From Thermogemmatispora carboxidivorans (lineage in GTDB: Bacteria > Chloroflexota > Ktedonobacteria > Ktedonobacterales > Ktedonobacteraceae): a DNA stretch of 64,000 nt. Positions 28,114 to 37,614 of the stretch are shown here, in pieces. Where the stretch lies: positions 3,410,001 to 3,474,000 of the forward strand of contig NZ_JNIM01000001.1 of assembly GCF_000702505.1 (NCBI RefSeq). The letters are read 5' to 3'. Within the stretch, counting starts at the first letter, position 1. Every line of letters starts with the position of its first letter. The position numbers and the translations under genes are program-made. Under the pieces are notes generated by a model. The model was not told where the DNA came from. It made no database searches and saw nothing but the letters and a program-made list of their open reading frames with translations.

Positions 28114-28170
28114 TCCTCTGGCCAACGCACAGCCTGGATTTCTCGTGTTGACCAGGCCCGCCCCCTCGCC

Positions 28171-29148
28171 CTAGAGCCAGCGCAGGCGACGGAAGATCAG
28201 CAGCAGGAGCAGTGAGATCACGGCCATCACAGTCAGAGCCAGTGCATAGCCATAGGTCCAATGCAACTCGGGCATATACTCGAAGTTCATCCCCCAGATC
28301 CCTGCCAGCAAGGCATCGACCATCAAAACAATCGAGGCCGCCGTCAGCGTGCGCATCGTCTTATTGAGGTCATTGGAGACGATCGAGAGGTTCGCATCCA
28401 TCGTCGAACTCAGCTGATCGCGGTAGAGATCAACGGTATCGGCGACGCGCATAATGTGATCGTAGACATCGCGGAAATAGAGCAAGGCATGCTCGTTGAA
28501 GAGAGGGTTATCGCGATTCGTGAGCACATTGAGCACATCGCGCTCGGGACCAGCAATGCGGCGCAGCGTCAGGAAGCGCTTCTTGAGGGCCAGCAGGTCC
28601 TGAGTAAAGGAGCGCTGACGCAGCTCACCGCTGAAGAGACGATCCTCCAGGTCCTCAGCCTGCTCGACCATAGCATCCAGCACCGGGAAATACTGATCGA
28701 CGATCGTGTCGAGGAGAGAGTAGAGCAGGACAATCACCCCACCCTCCAGCTGGCGCACATTGCGTGTCCAGCGCTGCTCGGTCTCATCCAGCTCGGGAAT
28801 AGGCTCACTATGCACCGTGATCAGATAACGCTCCCCCAGAAAGATCGACAGCTCACAGACCCGCAGACGATCTGTCGACGGCTCCGCCTGTATCGTGTAA
28901 AAGACGATCAGGTAGAAGCTATCATACTCCTCGATTTTGGGGCGCTGATGCTTATGACCGGCGTCTTCCACCGCCAGCGGATGCAGATGGAAAGCCTCCC
29001 CCACGCGCTGCAACTCCTCCGGGCCTGGATTGAACAGATCCAGCCAGAGCACAGTCTGCGGCTCGGCCAGGGCCTGCCGGGCCTCGGCCAGGGAAGCGAC
29101 ACGCTGAAAGCAATGCTCCTGGGAATTGCAACGCAGCGCCTTCAACAT
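28171..29148 (-). CDS. corA: CorA-type magnesium channel
   Basis: 325 residues. A large cytosolic funnel domain is followed by two C-terminal membrane helices. The selectivity motif GMN (in GIWGMNFEYMPELHW) sits at the end of the first. The protein ends with basic residues (FRRLRWL). CorA pentamers take up Mg2+ down the membrane potential. It lies between the hydratase-carboxylase operon and the carboxyltransferase gene on the same strand. AAGGAG is 12 nt before the ATG. Confidence 0.95.
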   Translation of the reverse strand: MLKALRCNSQEHCFQRVASLAEARQALAEPQTVLWLDLFNPGPEELQRVGEAFHLHPLAVEDAGHKHQRPKIEEYDSFYLIVFYTIQAEPSTDRLRVCELSIFLGERYLITVHSEPIPELDETEQRWTRNVRQLEGGVIVLLYSLLDTIVDQYFPVLDAMVEQAEDLEDRLFSGELRQRSFTQDLLALKKRFLTLRRIAGPERDVLNVLTNRDNPLFNEHALLYFRDVYDHIMRVADTVDLYRDQLSSTMDANLSIVSNDLNKTMRTLTAASIVLMVDALLAGIWGMNFEYMPELHWTYGYALALTVMAVISLLLLLIFRRLRWL

Positions 29149-29301
29149 GAGGGTGGGCTACTCCTTCCTCTTAAGCAAGAAACTGCCAGCTAGCTAGCCA
29201 GCTAACCAGCCAACGAGGGTGTTCCCCGCTCTACCAGCGGGGCATATCTGGCTCGTTCGGGGCGCAAAGCAGCTTTCTCCGCTCATGCTCTTATATTGTG
29301 G

Positions 29302-30909
29302 CTACATACGGAAGACACCGAAAGGCGTCTCAGGCATGGGGGCATTGAGCGAGGCCGCGATCCCCAAAGCCAGGACCATACGGGTCTCGCAGGGGTCGAT
29401 GATCCCATCGTCCCACAGGCGAGCCGTGCTATAGTATGGGTTGCCCTCGCGCTCATACTTCTCCAGAATCGGCTGCTTAAAGGCTGCTTCCTCTTCCTCC
29501 GTCATCGTCCTTCCGCGCGCCGCCAGGTTCTCCTTGCGGATCGTTGCCAGAACGCTGGCCGCCTGTTCGCCTCCCATCACCGAGATGCGGGCATTGGGCC
29601 ACATCCAGAGCTGGCGCGGGGCATAGGCGCGCCCGCACATCGCATAGTTGCCCGCTCCGAAGGAGCCACCGATAATCACCGTAAAGCGAGGGACCGGTGC
29701 GTTGGCCACCGCCATCACCATCTTCGCCCCATCCTTGGCAATGCCGCCGCTCTCGTACTGACGCCCCACCATAAAGCCGGTAATATTCTGCAGAAAGACC
29801 AGCGGGATCTGGCGCTGGGCGCACAGTTCAATAAAATGGGTCGCCTTGAGGGCGCTTTCCGAGAAGAGCACTCCATTATTGGCGATTATACCCACTGGAT
29901 AGCCCATGAGGCGAGCAAAACCGCAGACAATCGTCGTCCCGTACAGCTCCTTGAACTCATGGAAGCGGCTGCCATCGACCAGGCGAGCGATTACCTCGCG
30001 CACATCATAGCTCTTGCGATAATCGCGCGGCACAATGCCATAGATCTCCTCGGGATCATAGCGCGGCGGCTCCGGCTCAGTGATCTCCCAGGGAATGTAC
30101 TTGCGCCGCTGCAGATTGGCCACGATGCTGCGGCAGATCGCCAGGGCATGCTCATCGTTAAGAGCATAGTGATCGGCCACCCCCGAGGTGCGACAATGGA
30201 CATCGGCCCCTCCCAGCTCCTCGGCGCTCACCTCTTCGCCGGTCGCCGCCTTCACCAGCGGCGGCCCCCCGAGAAAAATGGTCCCCGTGCCGCGTACAAT
30301 GATGGTCTCATCGCTCATCGCCGGCACGTAGGCACCGCCCGCAGTGCACGAACCCATCACGACGGCAATCTGCGGAATACGCTGGCTCGACATGCGCGCC
30401 TGATTGTAGAAGATGCGCCCAAAGTGATCGCGGTCAGGAAAGACCTCGGCCTGCAGCGGCAAAAAGGCCCCGCCCGAGTCGACCAGATAGATACAGGGGA
30501 GGCGGTTCTGTTCGGCAATCTCCTGGGCCCGCACATGCTTCTTCACCGTCATCGGGTAGTAGGTCCCGCCTTTGACGGTGGCATCGTTGGCGATAATCAT
30601 ACACTCCTGGCCCTCAACAACCCCAATACCAGTCACGATGCCCGCCGAAGGCGCCTCGTTGTCGTACATATCCCAGGCGGCCAGCGGACTCAGCTCCAAA
30701 AACGGGGTGTCGGGGTCACAGAGCAAATGAATGCGCTCGCGCGCAAGGAGCTTGTTGCGCTTACGGTGGCGAGCCACGGCTTCAGCGCCTCCGCCCTGTT
30801 GCACCTGCTGCAGGCGCTCCGTCAGTTCAGTCACAAGCTGACGGAAATAACGCGCATTTTCCTGAAATTCAGGACTGCTGCGGTCAACATGCGTTTCAAG
30901 GACTCGCAT
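29302..30909 (-). CDS. Acyl-CoA carboxylase carboxyltransferase beta subunit (methylcrotonyl-CoA type)
   Basis: 535 residues with both crotonase-like carboxyltransferase halves. It matches the MccB pattern closely: [84 protein letters not shown] and the C-terminal region near [10 protein letters not shown]. It transfers CO2 from biotin to 3-methylcrotonyl-CoA, working with the alpha subunit encoded about 2 kb further downstream. Placement with an enoyl-CoA hydratase and, further away, HMG-CoA lyase supports leucine catabolism. Confidence 0.93.
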   Translation of the reverse strand: MRVLETHVDRSSPEFQENARYFRQLVTELTERLQQVQQGGGAEAVARHRKRNKLLARERIHLLCDPDTPFLELSPLAAWDMYDNEAPSAGIVTGIGVVEGQECMIIANDATVKGGTYYPMTVKKHVRAQEIAEQNRLPCIYLVDSGGAFLPLQAEVFPDRDHFGRIFYNQARMSSQRIPQIAVVMGSCTAGGAYVPAMSDETIIVRGTGTIFLGGPPLVKAATGEEVSAEELGGADVHCRTSGVADHYALNDEHALAICRSIVANLQRRKYIPWEITEPEPPRYDPEEIYGIVPRDYRKSYDVREVIARLVDGSRFHEFKELYGTTIVCGFARLMGYPVGIIANNGVLFSESALKATHFIELCAQRQIPLVFLQNITGFMVGRQYESGGIAKDGAKMVMAVANAPVPRFTVIIGGSFGAGNYAMCGRAYAPRQLWMWPNARISVMGGEQAASVLATIRKENLAARGRTMTEEEEAAFKQPILEKYEREGNPYYSTARLWDDGIIDPCETRMVLALGIAASLNAPMPETPFGVFRM

Positions 30910-31098
30910 GGGCGTTCGCTCTCTTCCTCTCTGAAGAAATCACTGCCATTGTGGCATGAGGTGCTCCTCCTCGTCAAGATCTTCCTCGACGAAGGCCACT
31001 TCCCATCAAAGCAGAGGGGCCCTTCAAGCAGCATCAAGGCCAGTGTAGAGAGAAGAGAGCCAACGAAGGCCAGAGGCGCCTTTAGACGCGCTCGTCGC

Positions 31099-31551
31099 TC
31101 AGCAGTGTTGCTGCGCCAGCACGCTATCGATCTGGGCCAGCAGCCGCCCCGCCGGGGCAAAGCCATAGTTGATCGCCTGGGCCTTACCCTGACCATCGAG
31201 CACAACCGTCGTCGGCAGCGTCAGCACGCGATAGCGAGCCGTCAATTGGGGCTCCGTCGGCGCATCCACCTCAATCACGCTGACCAGCTCGCCACGGGCA
31301 GCCTGGACCTGGCGCAGCGCCGGCTTCTGCAAGCGATGGCACTGCTGACACTCAGCGCTGCTGAAGAGCAAAATGCGCACCGGCCCGCTGGCAGCCCCCG
31401 CCTCATTCCGGCGGTCGGCAGCCAACGCCGGCGCCTCCAGAGCGGCTCGACGCTGCCGCTCAACAAAGCGCCGTCCGAGCAGAATCGCCCCCCACAGGAG
31501 GGCAGCCAGCAGCAGCAGTAAGGCCGCCCGCCAGAGGATCACATTCAGCAT
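31099..31551 (-). CDS. Membrane-anchored thioredoxin-fold protein
   Basis: 150 residues. An N-terminal membrane helix (about 5-27, ILWRAALLLLLAALLWGAILL) anchors an external thioredoxin domain. The active site is SSAECQQCHRLQKPA (CQQC) and the cis-proline is in LTLPTTVVLDGQG. It probably reduces or oxidises disulfides outside the membrane. It begins 31 bp after the DUF4395 gene, which has its own CxxC in a membrane helix, so the pair likely passes electrons across the membrane. Confidence 0.85.
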   Translation of the reverse strand: MLNVILWRAALLLLLAALLWGAILLGRRFVERQRRAALEAPALAADRRNEAGAASGPVRILLFSSAECQQCHRLQKPALRQVQAARGELVSVIEVDAPTEPQLTARYRVLTLPTTVVLDGQGKAQAINYGFAPAGRLLAQIDSVLAQQHC

Positions 31552-31582
31552 CTCCCTGCTCTTCCCTTCTACCAGCTTGCGC

Positions 31583-32068
31583 CTATCTCACACCGCGCCA
31601 GTGGAAGCCCCCTTCATAGCGCACGCGAGGGACCAGACCGATCTTTCCCAAATAGTAGTAGACCAGGCAGCCGGCACAGAAGCCAACCGTCAGATTGACA
31701 AAGGAGAGTCCAAAGACCAGCAGGTCTAGCACCCAACCGGCCAGCGTCGCAGACGTCAGCAGGAGCAGGAGCCCGGCGACCAGCAGGAGCGTGGCCCCTA
31801 TTCCCTGAGCGAAGCGATGCGGGGCTGGATCGTCCTCGACAACGCGCGGTTTCAACAGGCCGCTCGCTACCAGCACATGCCGATAGAAGAGCGCAAACGG
31901 CCCAGCCGCCGGCCAGAGGGCACTCCAGGCCAGGAGCAAGCCGGTGATCAGCACCAGCGGCGGCCAGCTCAGCAGAAAAGCCAGGGCCGTTAGCACTACT
32001 ACACTGCCCTGCGAGAACTTCGCCAGGCGCGTATCGACGCGCAAATCAGTTGCAGAAACAGCTTCCAC
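31583..32068 (-). CDS. DUF4395 membrane protein
   Basis: 161 residues with four membrane helices and the DUF4395 pattern. There is a conserved N-terminal VDTRLAKFSQGSV and a late helix NLTVGFCAGCLVYYYL with CxxC. Function is not established in the literature I recall, but genes of this family often sit next to thioredoxin-like genes, as here. GTG start at 32068 with GGAGGAGGAACTGCT upstream. Confidence 0.85.
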   Translation of the reverse strand: MEAVSATDLRVDTRLAKFSQGSVVVLTALAFLLSWPPLVLITGLLLAWSALWPAAGPFALFYRHVLVASGLLKPRVVEDDPAPHRFAQGIGATLLLVAGLLLLLTSATLAGWVLDLLVFGLSFVNLTVGFCAGCLVYYYLGKIGLVPRVRYEGGFHWRGVR

Positions 32069-32161
32069 AGCAGTTCCTCCTCCAGTTCAGATCAGGCCGA
32101 TTGGCGCTCCCCTCGACCAGCGACGATGAGCGCCCCTCGAACAGAGCCTTCGCCTGACTGA

Positions 32162-32190
32162 ATGATAACATAGTGTATCTATTTAGTAAA
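32162..32190 (-). promoter_or_regulatory. Promoter of the DUF4395-thioredoxin operon
   Basis: Minus strand TTTACT (32185-32190), 17 bp, TATCAT (32162-32167), about 95 bp before the GTG start. Confidence 0.5.
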
Positions 32191-32263
32191 CAACCACAGC
32201 GCGGCCCGCCATATTCCCTGCCACACAGCAGACCACAGCGACGGTTAGCGCCACCATCCCCCC

Positions 32264-32292
32264 TTGACAGGGCCGACAAGAAAAGGTATCCT
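32264..32292 (+). promoter_or_regulatory. Probable tRNA-Gln promoter
   Basis: TTGACA (32264-32269), 17 bp, TATCCT (32287-32292). It would give a leader of about 150 nt before the tRNA. The intervening sequence holds no convincing gene. Confidence 0.55.
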
Positions 32293-32448
32293 GTTCTCGG
32301 GCAGCTAGAGACAAGGTGTCGTATCTCGGCTTTGCACTATCGCCAGAGCATGCAACAGCGGCAAAGCGAGCAGGCGCCAGCCAGCTCCAGCAAGCCGGTC
32401 AAGGTCTGGTTGCCTGGCGAGACGTGACGAGAGAGCCTGTCACTACCT

Positions 32449-32522
32449 TCGGGTGTGGCCAAGCGGTAAGGCAGCGGACTTTGGATCCGCGATCCCAGGT
32501 TCGAATCCTGGCACCCGAACCA
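32449..32522 (+). tRNA. tRNA-Gln (anticodon TTG)
   Basis: A complete cloverleaf. The acceptor stem TCGGGTG (32449-32455) pairs with CACCCGA (32512-32518). The anticodon stem GCGGA/TCCGC encloses loop CTTTGGA with anticodon TTG (32481-32483). The T-arm has GGTTCGAATCC, the discriminator is A, and CCA is encoded. Confidence 0.97.
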
Positions 32523-32773
32523 CTTTTCACCTGCCCGCCGCGCTGCTGGCAAGAGCAGGGACTGGTCTTCCAGGACCAGGTAGAAGCGTTGAGCGAGGTT
32601 TTTTGTCGTGCTTGCACTGGCAGCAAGCAAGCAAGAAAAAGGGGGAATGTATTCCTTTCTCGCGCCTGGGCAGCAAGGGCAAGAGACCTTGCCAGTTCAG
32701 CGCAGCTTAGCCCGGCGGTTCGTGGCGCAGGGGCACGAGCCGCTGAGGAGACAGCCATGAAACAAGAGGTTCT

Positions 32774-34246
32774 GTGAATTCAACAATGAAGACCTATGCG
32801 ACCGTGGTCCTTGCAGCGGGCAAGGGCACGCGGATGCGTTCAGCCATTCCCAAGGTGCTCCATCCGCTGGCCGGGCTGCCGATGTTAGGCCATGTGCTCA
32901 ATGCCGTGGAAACTATCCCTCTTACCTCTGCCTTTGCTCCACTGGCAGCCACCATTACCGCCCATCGCCCCATTGTCGTCGTCGGCTGCGAGGCCGCCCA
33001 GGTCCAGACCGCCTTCGGTGAGCGCTGCTACTATGCCTTGCAGGCCGAGCAACTCGGCACAGGCCACGCTGTCCTGGCCGCCCGCGAGGCCATCGATGTC
33101 CTGTCTCCCCCTCCTGAGACAGTGCTCGTCTGCTACGGCGATACCCCGCTCATCAGCGCCGAGATGCTGGCCCGCGTCGTGGCCCGCCATGTAGAGAGTC
33201 AGGCCACCATCACTTTCTTGACCGCCATCACCGAGCAGTTCTCGGATTTTGGGCGCGTGGTTCGCGATCCCTCGGGCGCCGTGGTGGAGATCGTCGAGGT
33301 CAAACGTGCCACTGAAGAGCAGAAGCGCATTAAAGAGGTGAATTCAGGTGTCTACTGCTTCGAGCGTCGCTGGCTCTGGGAGACGCTGCCTCACCTCGCA
33401 CGCAATCCCTTCAGCGGCGAGTACTACCTCACCGATCTGGTGGCCATTGCGCGCTCGCAGGGGCGCACCATTGCGACGGTGACTGGCGCCCTGGAGGAGA
33501 CGATCGGTGTGAACGATCGCGTGCAGCTGGCGGCAGCGGAGCAAATCCTGCGGCGCCGCATCCTGGAGCGCCATATGTACGCGGGCGTGACAATCGTCGA
33601 TCCTGCGGCCACCTATATCGACGCCGAGGTCTCCATCGGACCCGACACGGTTATCCTGCCCGGCACCATGATTACTGGCCGAACACAAATCGGCTCCGGC
33701 TGCCGCATCGGCCCTGGAACCACCATCGAGTCGTCGATGATCGGGAACCGCTGTATCATTCGGAATTCAGCTCTCGAAGAGGCTATTCTCGAAGACGATG
33801 TACGGATCGGCCCCTTCAGCCACTGTCGCCCAGGCGCTCATCTGGCTCGGGGCGTGCGCATGGGCAACTTTGGCGAGGTGAAGAACTCGTATATCGGTGC
33901 GGAAACCGACATGCATCACTTCAGCTACATCGGTGATGCCTCTGTCGGGGCCCATGTCAACATTGGTGCGGGTACAGTCACTTCCAACTATAACGGGATC
34001 ACACGCCAGAAGTACCGTACGGTCATTGAGGACGGGGCCTTTATCGGCTGCGATACGATCATCGTGCCGCCCGTGACTATCGGTGAGGGAGCCATGACGG
34101 GCGCCAACGCAGTGGTAAACCGCGATGTGCCTCCCCATGCGCTGGTGGTTGGTGTGCCCGCCCGTCTGCTGCGTATGCTCGATCCCGCGGCAGCAGCAGC
34201 AGCAGAAGAGGCCTCCTCAGATGCGGAAGGAGGCAAAAAGGAGTAA
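32774..34246 (+). CDS. glmU: Bifunctional GlmU (UDP-GlcNAc synthesis)
   Basis: 490 residues. The N-terminal uridyltransferase carries LAAGKGTRMRSAIPKVLHPL and YGDTPLIS. The C-terminal left-handed beta-helix acetyltransferase carries GPFSHCRPGAHLARGVRMGN and GAHVNIGAGTVTSNYNG. It acetylates glucosamine 1-phosphate and couples it to UTP, giving UDP-GlcNAc for the wall. The frame starts with GTG at 32774 (AGAGG 4 nt upstream) and has an ATG at 32786 (MKTYATVVLAAG); either is possible. The C-terminus is Ala/Glu-rich. The next gene begins 8 bp later. Confidence 0.95.
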   Translation: MNSTMKTYATVVLAAGKGTRMRSAIPKVLHPLAGLPMLGHVLNAVETIPLTSAFAPLAATITAHRPIVVVGCEAAQVQTAFGERCYYALQAEQLGTGHAVLAAREAIDVLSPPPETVLVCYGDTPLISAEMLARVVARHVESQATITFLTAITEQFSDFGRVVRDPSGAVVEIVEVKRATEEQKRIKEVNSGVYCFERRWLWETLPHLARNPFSGEYYLTDLVAIARSQGRTIATVTGALEETIGVNDRVQLAAAEQILRRRILERHMYAGVTIVDPAATYIDAEVSIGPDTVILPGTMITGRTQIGSGCRIGPGTTIESSMIGNRCIIRNSALEEAILEDDVRIGPFSHCRPGAHLARGVRMGNFGEVKNSYIGAETDMHHFSYIGDASVGAHVNIGAGTVTSNYNGITRQKYRTVIEDGAFIGCDTIIVPPVTIGEGAMTGANAVVNRDVPPHALVVGVPARLLRMLDPAAAAAAEEASSDAEGGKKE

Positions 34247-34254
34247 CTACAACT

Positions 34255-35745
34255 ATGGACGCCGATGGCATACCCCTTGTCAGGATTGCCGCCGCTCTCA
34301 GCCTCTCTCTCCCCCAGCTCGACGGCGTGGCCTGGCTGCAGTTGATCATTTTGGTCATTGCGCTGATTCTGTGCGCCACCGCTTCCGCCGCCGAAACCGC
34401 GCTGACTTCGGTCAGCCGCATCAAGCTGAAAAACCTCGTCGAGGAGGGTGATCCCCAGGCCGCTGAGCTGGAGCGCCTGCTGGCCCACCCGAATACCTTC
34501 CTCTCGACGATCCTGGTGGTTAACAGTATCGCGGTGATCGTGGCTTCCAGCATGGCTACGGTCCTGGCCTTGCGCTTCTCCACCACCTGGGGCGAGTTGA
34601 TCGCGACTGTGCTCATCTCGCTGATCGTCCTGATCTTCTGTGAGATCACCCCGAAAACTGCTGCTGTGCAAAACCCTCTGCGCTGGGCTCGTGCCCTCAG
34701 CGGCTTCGTGCGTTTTGCCGCCTGGCTGCTCCGCCCGCTCGTCTGGTTGCTCGGAGTAGTCACCTCTTCTCTGGCGAGCCTGCTCGGTGGTGAATTGAAG
34801 CACGCGGGTCCCTTCGTGACGGAGGAGGAGCTGCGTCTGCTGGTCTCGGTCGGCGAACAAGAGGGCGTGCTCGAAGAGGAGGAGAAGGAGATGATCCATA
34901 GCATCTTCGAGTTCGCCGATACGCCAGTGCGCGAGGTGATGGTGCCACGCATCGACATGATTACGCTGGAGGCCGATACTACCGTCGATCAGGCCGTCGA
35001 TGTGGCCCTGCAGGGCGGCCTCTCTCGTATCCCTGTCTACGAGGAGTCTCTTGATAATATTCTGGGCATCCTTTATACCAAGGATCTGCTGAAGGAGCTA
35101 CGCCAGGGCCATCATACGCGCCTGGTGCGCGAGTTGGTGCGTCCGGCCTACTTTGTGCCGGAAACGAAGAAGCTCGACGACCTGCTAAGCGAGATCCGCC
35201 AGCGGCGCACCCATATGGCCATCGTGGTGGATGAGTATGGCTCGGTCGCCGGCCTGGTCACGATTGAGGACCTGATGGAGGAGATCGTCGGCGATATTAA
35301 GGATGAGTACGATCGCGAGGAGAACCTGTACGAGCGCCTGAGCGAGACGGAGTACATCGTCGACGCCAAGATGAATATCGACGACTTCAATGAGCTGATG
35401 GGAACAAAGCTCGATAACGAGGACTATGAGACGCTCGGCGGCTTCCTCTACGCTCAGCTCGACAAGATCCCAGTGGCAGGTGATACGATTACCTACGGGG
35501 ATTTGAATCTGACGGTGCTGGCAACCCGGGGACGGCGCATTACGAAGGTGCGCGTGCTGCGCCTGAGCAATGCCAGCGCAGCGGAGTCGGAGGCGGCCCC
35601 TGTCGATCAGCCCAGGCTGCCGGCTCCTCCGCCTTCGACCTCCACTCACGCGCCGGCCAGCCCCGAGAAGCAACGGGCACCCGCTCCAGCCCGGCAGGCA
35701 ATGGCTCAATCCCCCATCATGAGGGAGGCCACCAACCTCTCCTGA
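34255..35745 (+). CDS. CNNM/CorC (HlyC-type) family membrane protein
   Basis: 496 residues: an N-terminal CNNM (DUF21) domain with four membrane helices (ETALTSVSRIKLKNL signature), a CBS pair (VREVMVPRIDMITLE; THMAIVVDEYGSVAGLVTIED) and a C-terminal CorC_HlyC domain. The last 60 residues are Pro/Ala-rich. Homologues (CorB/CorC, MpfA) export Mg2+ and bind Mg-ATP in the CBS domains. AAGGAG sits before the ATG, 8 bp after the glmU stop, so it is co-transcribed with glmU. With CorA and the NRAMP-related protein it is the third possible Mg2+ transporter in the window. Confidence 0.92.
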   Translation: MDADGIPLVRIAAALSLSLPQLDGVAWLQLIILVIALILCATASAAETALTSVSRIKLKNLVEEGDPQAAELERLLAHPNTFLSTILVVNSIAVIVASSMATVLALRFSTTWGELIATVLISLIVLIFCEITPKTAAVQNPLRWARALSGFVRFAAWLLRPLVWLLGVVTSSLASLLGGELKHAGPFVTEEELRLLVSVGEQEGVLEEEEKEMIHSIFEFADTPVREVMVPRIDMITLEADTTVDQAVDVALQGGLSRIPVYEESLDNILGILYTKDLLKELRQGHHTRLVRELVRPAYFVPETKKLDDLLSEIRQRRTHMAIVVDEYGSVAGLVTIEDLMEEIVGDIKDEYDREENLYERLSETEYIVDAKMNIDDFNELMGTKLDNEDYETLGGFLYAQLDKIPVAGDTITYGDLNLTVLATRGRRITKVRVLRLSNASAAESEAAPVDQPRLPAPPPSTSTHAPASPEKQRAPAPARQAMAQSPIMREATNLS

Positions 35746-35961
35746 TCCAGGCCGCCGATCACGAGGCCCAGACGGGCGGCCAGGCCAGAGACGAGCCGCC
35801 TCCCTTGGTGAGCTGAAGTCCACCCTCCACGTTGGAGAAAGGAGCAGGCGGCCACTTGAGTCCCGCGCCACACGCCTCCCGCTACGCCGCCGTCGACTGT
35901 GCACGACGGCTCATGGCGGCTTGGGCAGGGAGGCAGGGAAGCAGGGAGGCCGCGTAGAGCG

Positions 35962-36903
35962 ATGAAGCTTGATCTTTCTACCCTACCGCGCCAGGTGCGC
36001 GTGGTCGAAGTGGGACCGCGCGATGGCCTGCAGAACGAGAAAGTGCCTGTTTCCACGGAGCAGAAAATCCATTTCATTCGTCTGCTTGCCGAAGCAGGCT
36101 ACTCCGAGATCGAGGTGACCTCTTTTGTCAGCCCGCGAGCTATCCCACAGCTGAGCGATGCCAGCGAGGTCATAGCTGGCCTGCACGATCTGCCAGCAAC
36201 CTTGCGCCTGACAGCCCTGGTGCCAAACCTCAAGGGCATGGAGCGGGCTTTAGCCGCAGGATTGCGCTCGGTGGCGGTCTTTACGGCGGCCAGCGATAGC
36301 TTCACCCGGCACAATATCAATGCCACCATTGCCGAAAGCCTGGCCCAGTTCCGGCCTGTTTTGGCCCTGGCACAACGTGAAGGGGTACGCGTGCGCGGCT
36401 ATATCTCGACGGTCTTCGGTTGCCCCTACGAAGGACGGGTCGATCCCCGGCGCGTCCTGGCAGTAGCTCTGGAGCTACTGGAGATGGGTGTCGCAGAGCT
36501 GTCGCTGGGCGATACCATTGGTGTGGCCACGCCCAATCAGGTCGTCGAGGTTCTAGATTTGCTGCTGAGCGAAGGCGGCATTCCTCTTGAGCGTCTGGCC
36601 GTGCACTTCCACGATACGCGCGGTACAGCGCTGGCCAATGTGCTGACCGCCCTTCAGATGGGCGTGAGCTGCGTGGATTCCTCCGCCGGAGGTCTGGGCG
36701 GCTGCCCATATGCTCCCGGGGCCAGCGGTAACCTGGCGACCGAAGATCTCCTCTATTTGCTCCACGGCATGGGCCTCGCGACTGGGATCTCGCTCGAGCA
36801 GGTGGTCAGAGCTACACGCTTCATCGCCACGGTACTCGATCACCCACCGACGAGCAAATATTACCTTGCTGCTACTGCTCAGGCTCAATGCAGCGAGAGC
36901 TAG
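35962..36903 (+). CDS. Hydroxymethylglutaryl-CoA lyase
   Basis: 313 residues, a DRE-TIM barrel. The catalytic start is VEVGPRDGLQNEKVPV (Arg-Asp). HFHDTRGTALANV carries the metal-binding His pair. The flexible loop GGLGGCPYAPGASGNLATED contains the catalytic cysteine. It splits HMG-CoA into acetyl-CoA and acetoacetate, the last step of leucine breakdown, and so completes the route begun by the carboxylase/hydratase genes at 25-31 kb although it is on the opposite strand. The start at 35962 is the conserved one; the frame opens at 35899. Confidence 0.93.
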   Translation: MKLDLSTLPRQVRVVEVGPRDGLQNEKVPVSTEQKIHFIRLLAEAGYSEIEVTSFVSPRAIPQLSDASEVIAGLHDLPATLRLTALVPNLKGMERALAAGLRSVAVFTAASDSFTRHNINATIAESLAQFRPVLALAQREGVRVRGYISTVFGCPYEGRVDPRRVLAVALELLEMGVAELSLGDTIGVATPNQVVEVLDLLLSEGGIPLERLAVHFHDTRGTALANVLTALQMGVSCVDSSAGGLGGCPYAPGASGNLATEDLLYLLHGMGLATGISLEQVVRATRFIATVLDHPPTSKYYLAATAQAQCSES

Positions 36904-36999
36904 TTGACTGCTCCTTCCTCACTTTCTAAAATAGACACCTGTATCGATGGCTGATCCCATCGACCGGTTGCTGTCTTGTTCTGAGGAAGGAGCAAGTTG

Positions 37000-37614
37000 A
37001 TGATTCGATTGTTCTACTGGCTCTACCGCTTGCTATCCAGGAGAGAGAAGCCGCTGTTGCAGCTTCTCTTGGGAGTCCTGCTGATTCCTGTGGGGGCTGC
37101 GGTGGCCTATGCTGCCTGCAGCGGCGAATATATCTATCCCTACTGGGTGATTCTGGGGGGCGGTCTGGCCTTTTTCGGCCTTGCCCTGCTTCTCAAGGGG
37201 CTGATTATCCTGCTCAGTCGGAAAGGGGCTTCGGCAGCTGCCGCCTCGCCATCCGCACGCGAGCCGGTCGCTGGGCCAGATCTGCAGGCGAGCCTGGCAG
37301 GTCAACCATTTTCGAGCGCGGCCTCGCTCTCGCCTCAGTCTGGAAGGCCTCGTCAGATGCCAGCCGGATCGGCGGCAGCTGCTGCCCCATCTTACGGGGC
37401 CGTCCCCGCAGGAATGGCCGGCCAGTCGCCCGCGGCCTTTCCCTCGCAGCTCTCCTGGTGGGGAGGCACCCCCTGGCCAGGGGAGCAGATGGGCTATCCA
37501 GGCTACCAGCCACAGCCGGGGCAAGGGCAGGGACAAGGTGTCCAGACGCAGGCGAAGACTCAGGCACCATATCCGCCTCAGCGGCTCTGGCCACCAGAGG
37601 TCTCCTCGCGCTAG
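37000..37614 (+). CDS. Small membrane protein with Pro/Gln-rich tail, unknown
   Basis: 204 residues. Two membrane helices (about 19-38, LLQLLLGVLLIPVGAAVAYA; 48-71, WVILGGGLAFFGLALLLKGL) are followed by a cytosolic or external tail of about 130 residues. The tail is rich in Ser, Ala, Pro, Gly and Gln (QPQPGQGQGQGVQTQ). AAGGAG lies 7 nt before the ATG; a TTG directly before could also serve. Not recognised as a family. It is 95 bp after HMG-CoA lyase, possibly co-transcribed. Confidence 0.7.
   Translation: MIRLFYWLYRLLSRREKPLLQLLLGVLLIPVGAAVAYAACSGEYIYPYWVILGGGLAFFGLALLLKGLIILLSRKGASAAAASPSAREPVAGPDLQASLAGQPFSSAASLSPQSGRPRQMPAGSAAAAAPSYGAVPAGMAGQSPAAFPSQLSWWGGTPWPGEQMGYPGYQPQPGQGQGQGVQTQAKTQAPYPPQRLWPPEVSSR

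Larger units (their letters stand above)
32069..32448. other. Gap between DUF4395 gene and tRNA-Gln
   Basis: Holds the two divergent promoters listed separately; nothing else recognised. Confidence 0.5.

Noticed and set aside
29296..31521. 741-codon open frame on the plus strand
   Set aside because: Runs antisense through the carboxyltransferase and thioredoxin genes, which have clear families; no ribosome binding site or domain.
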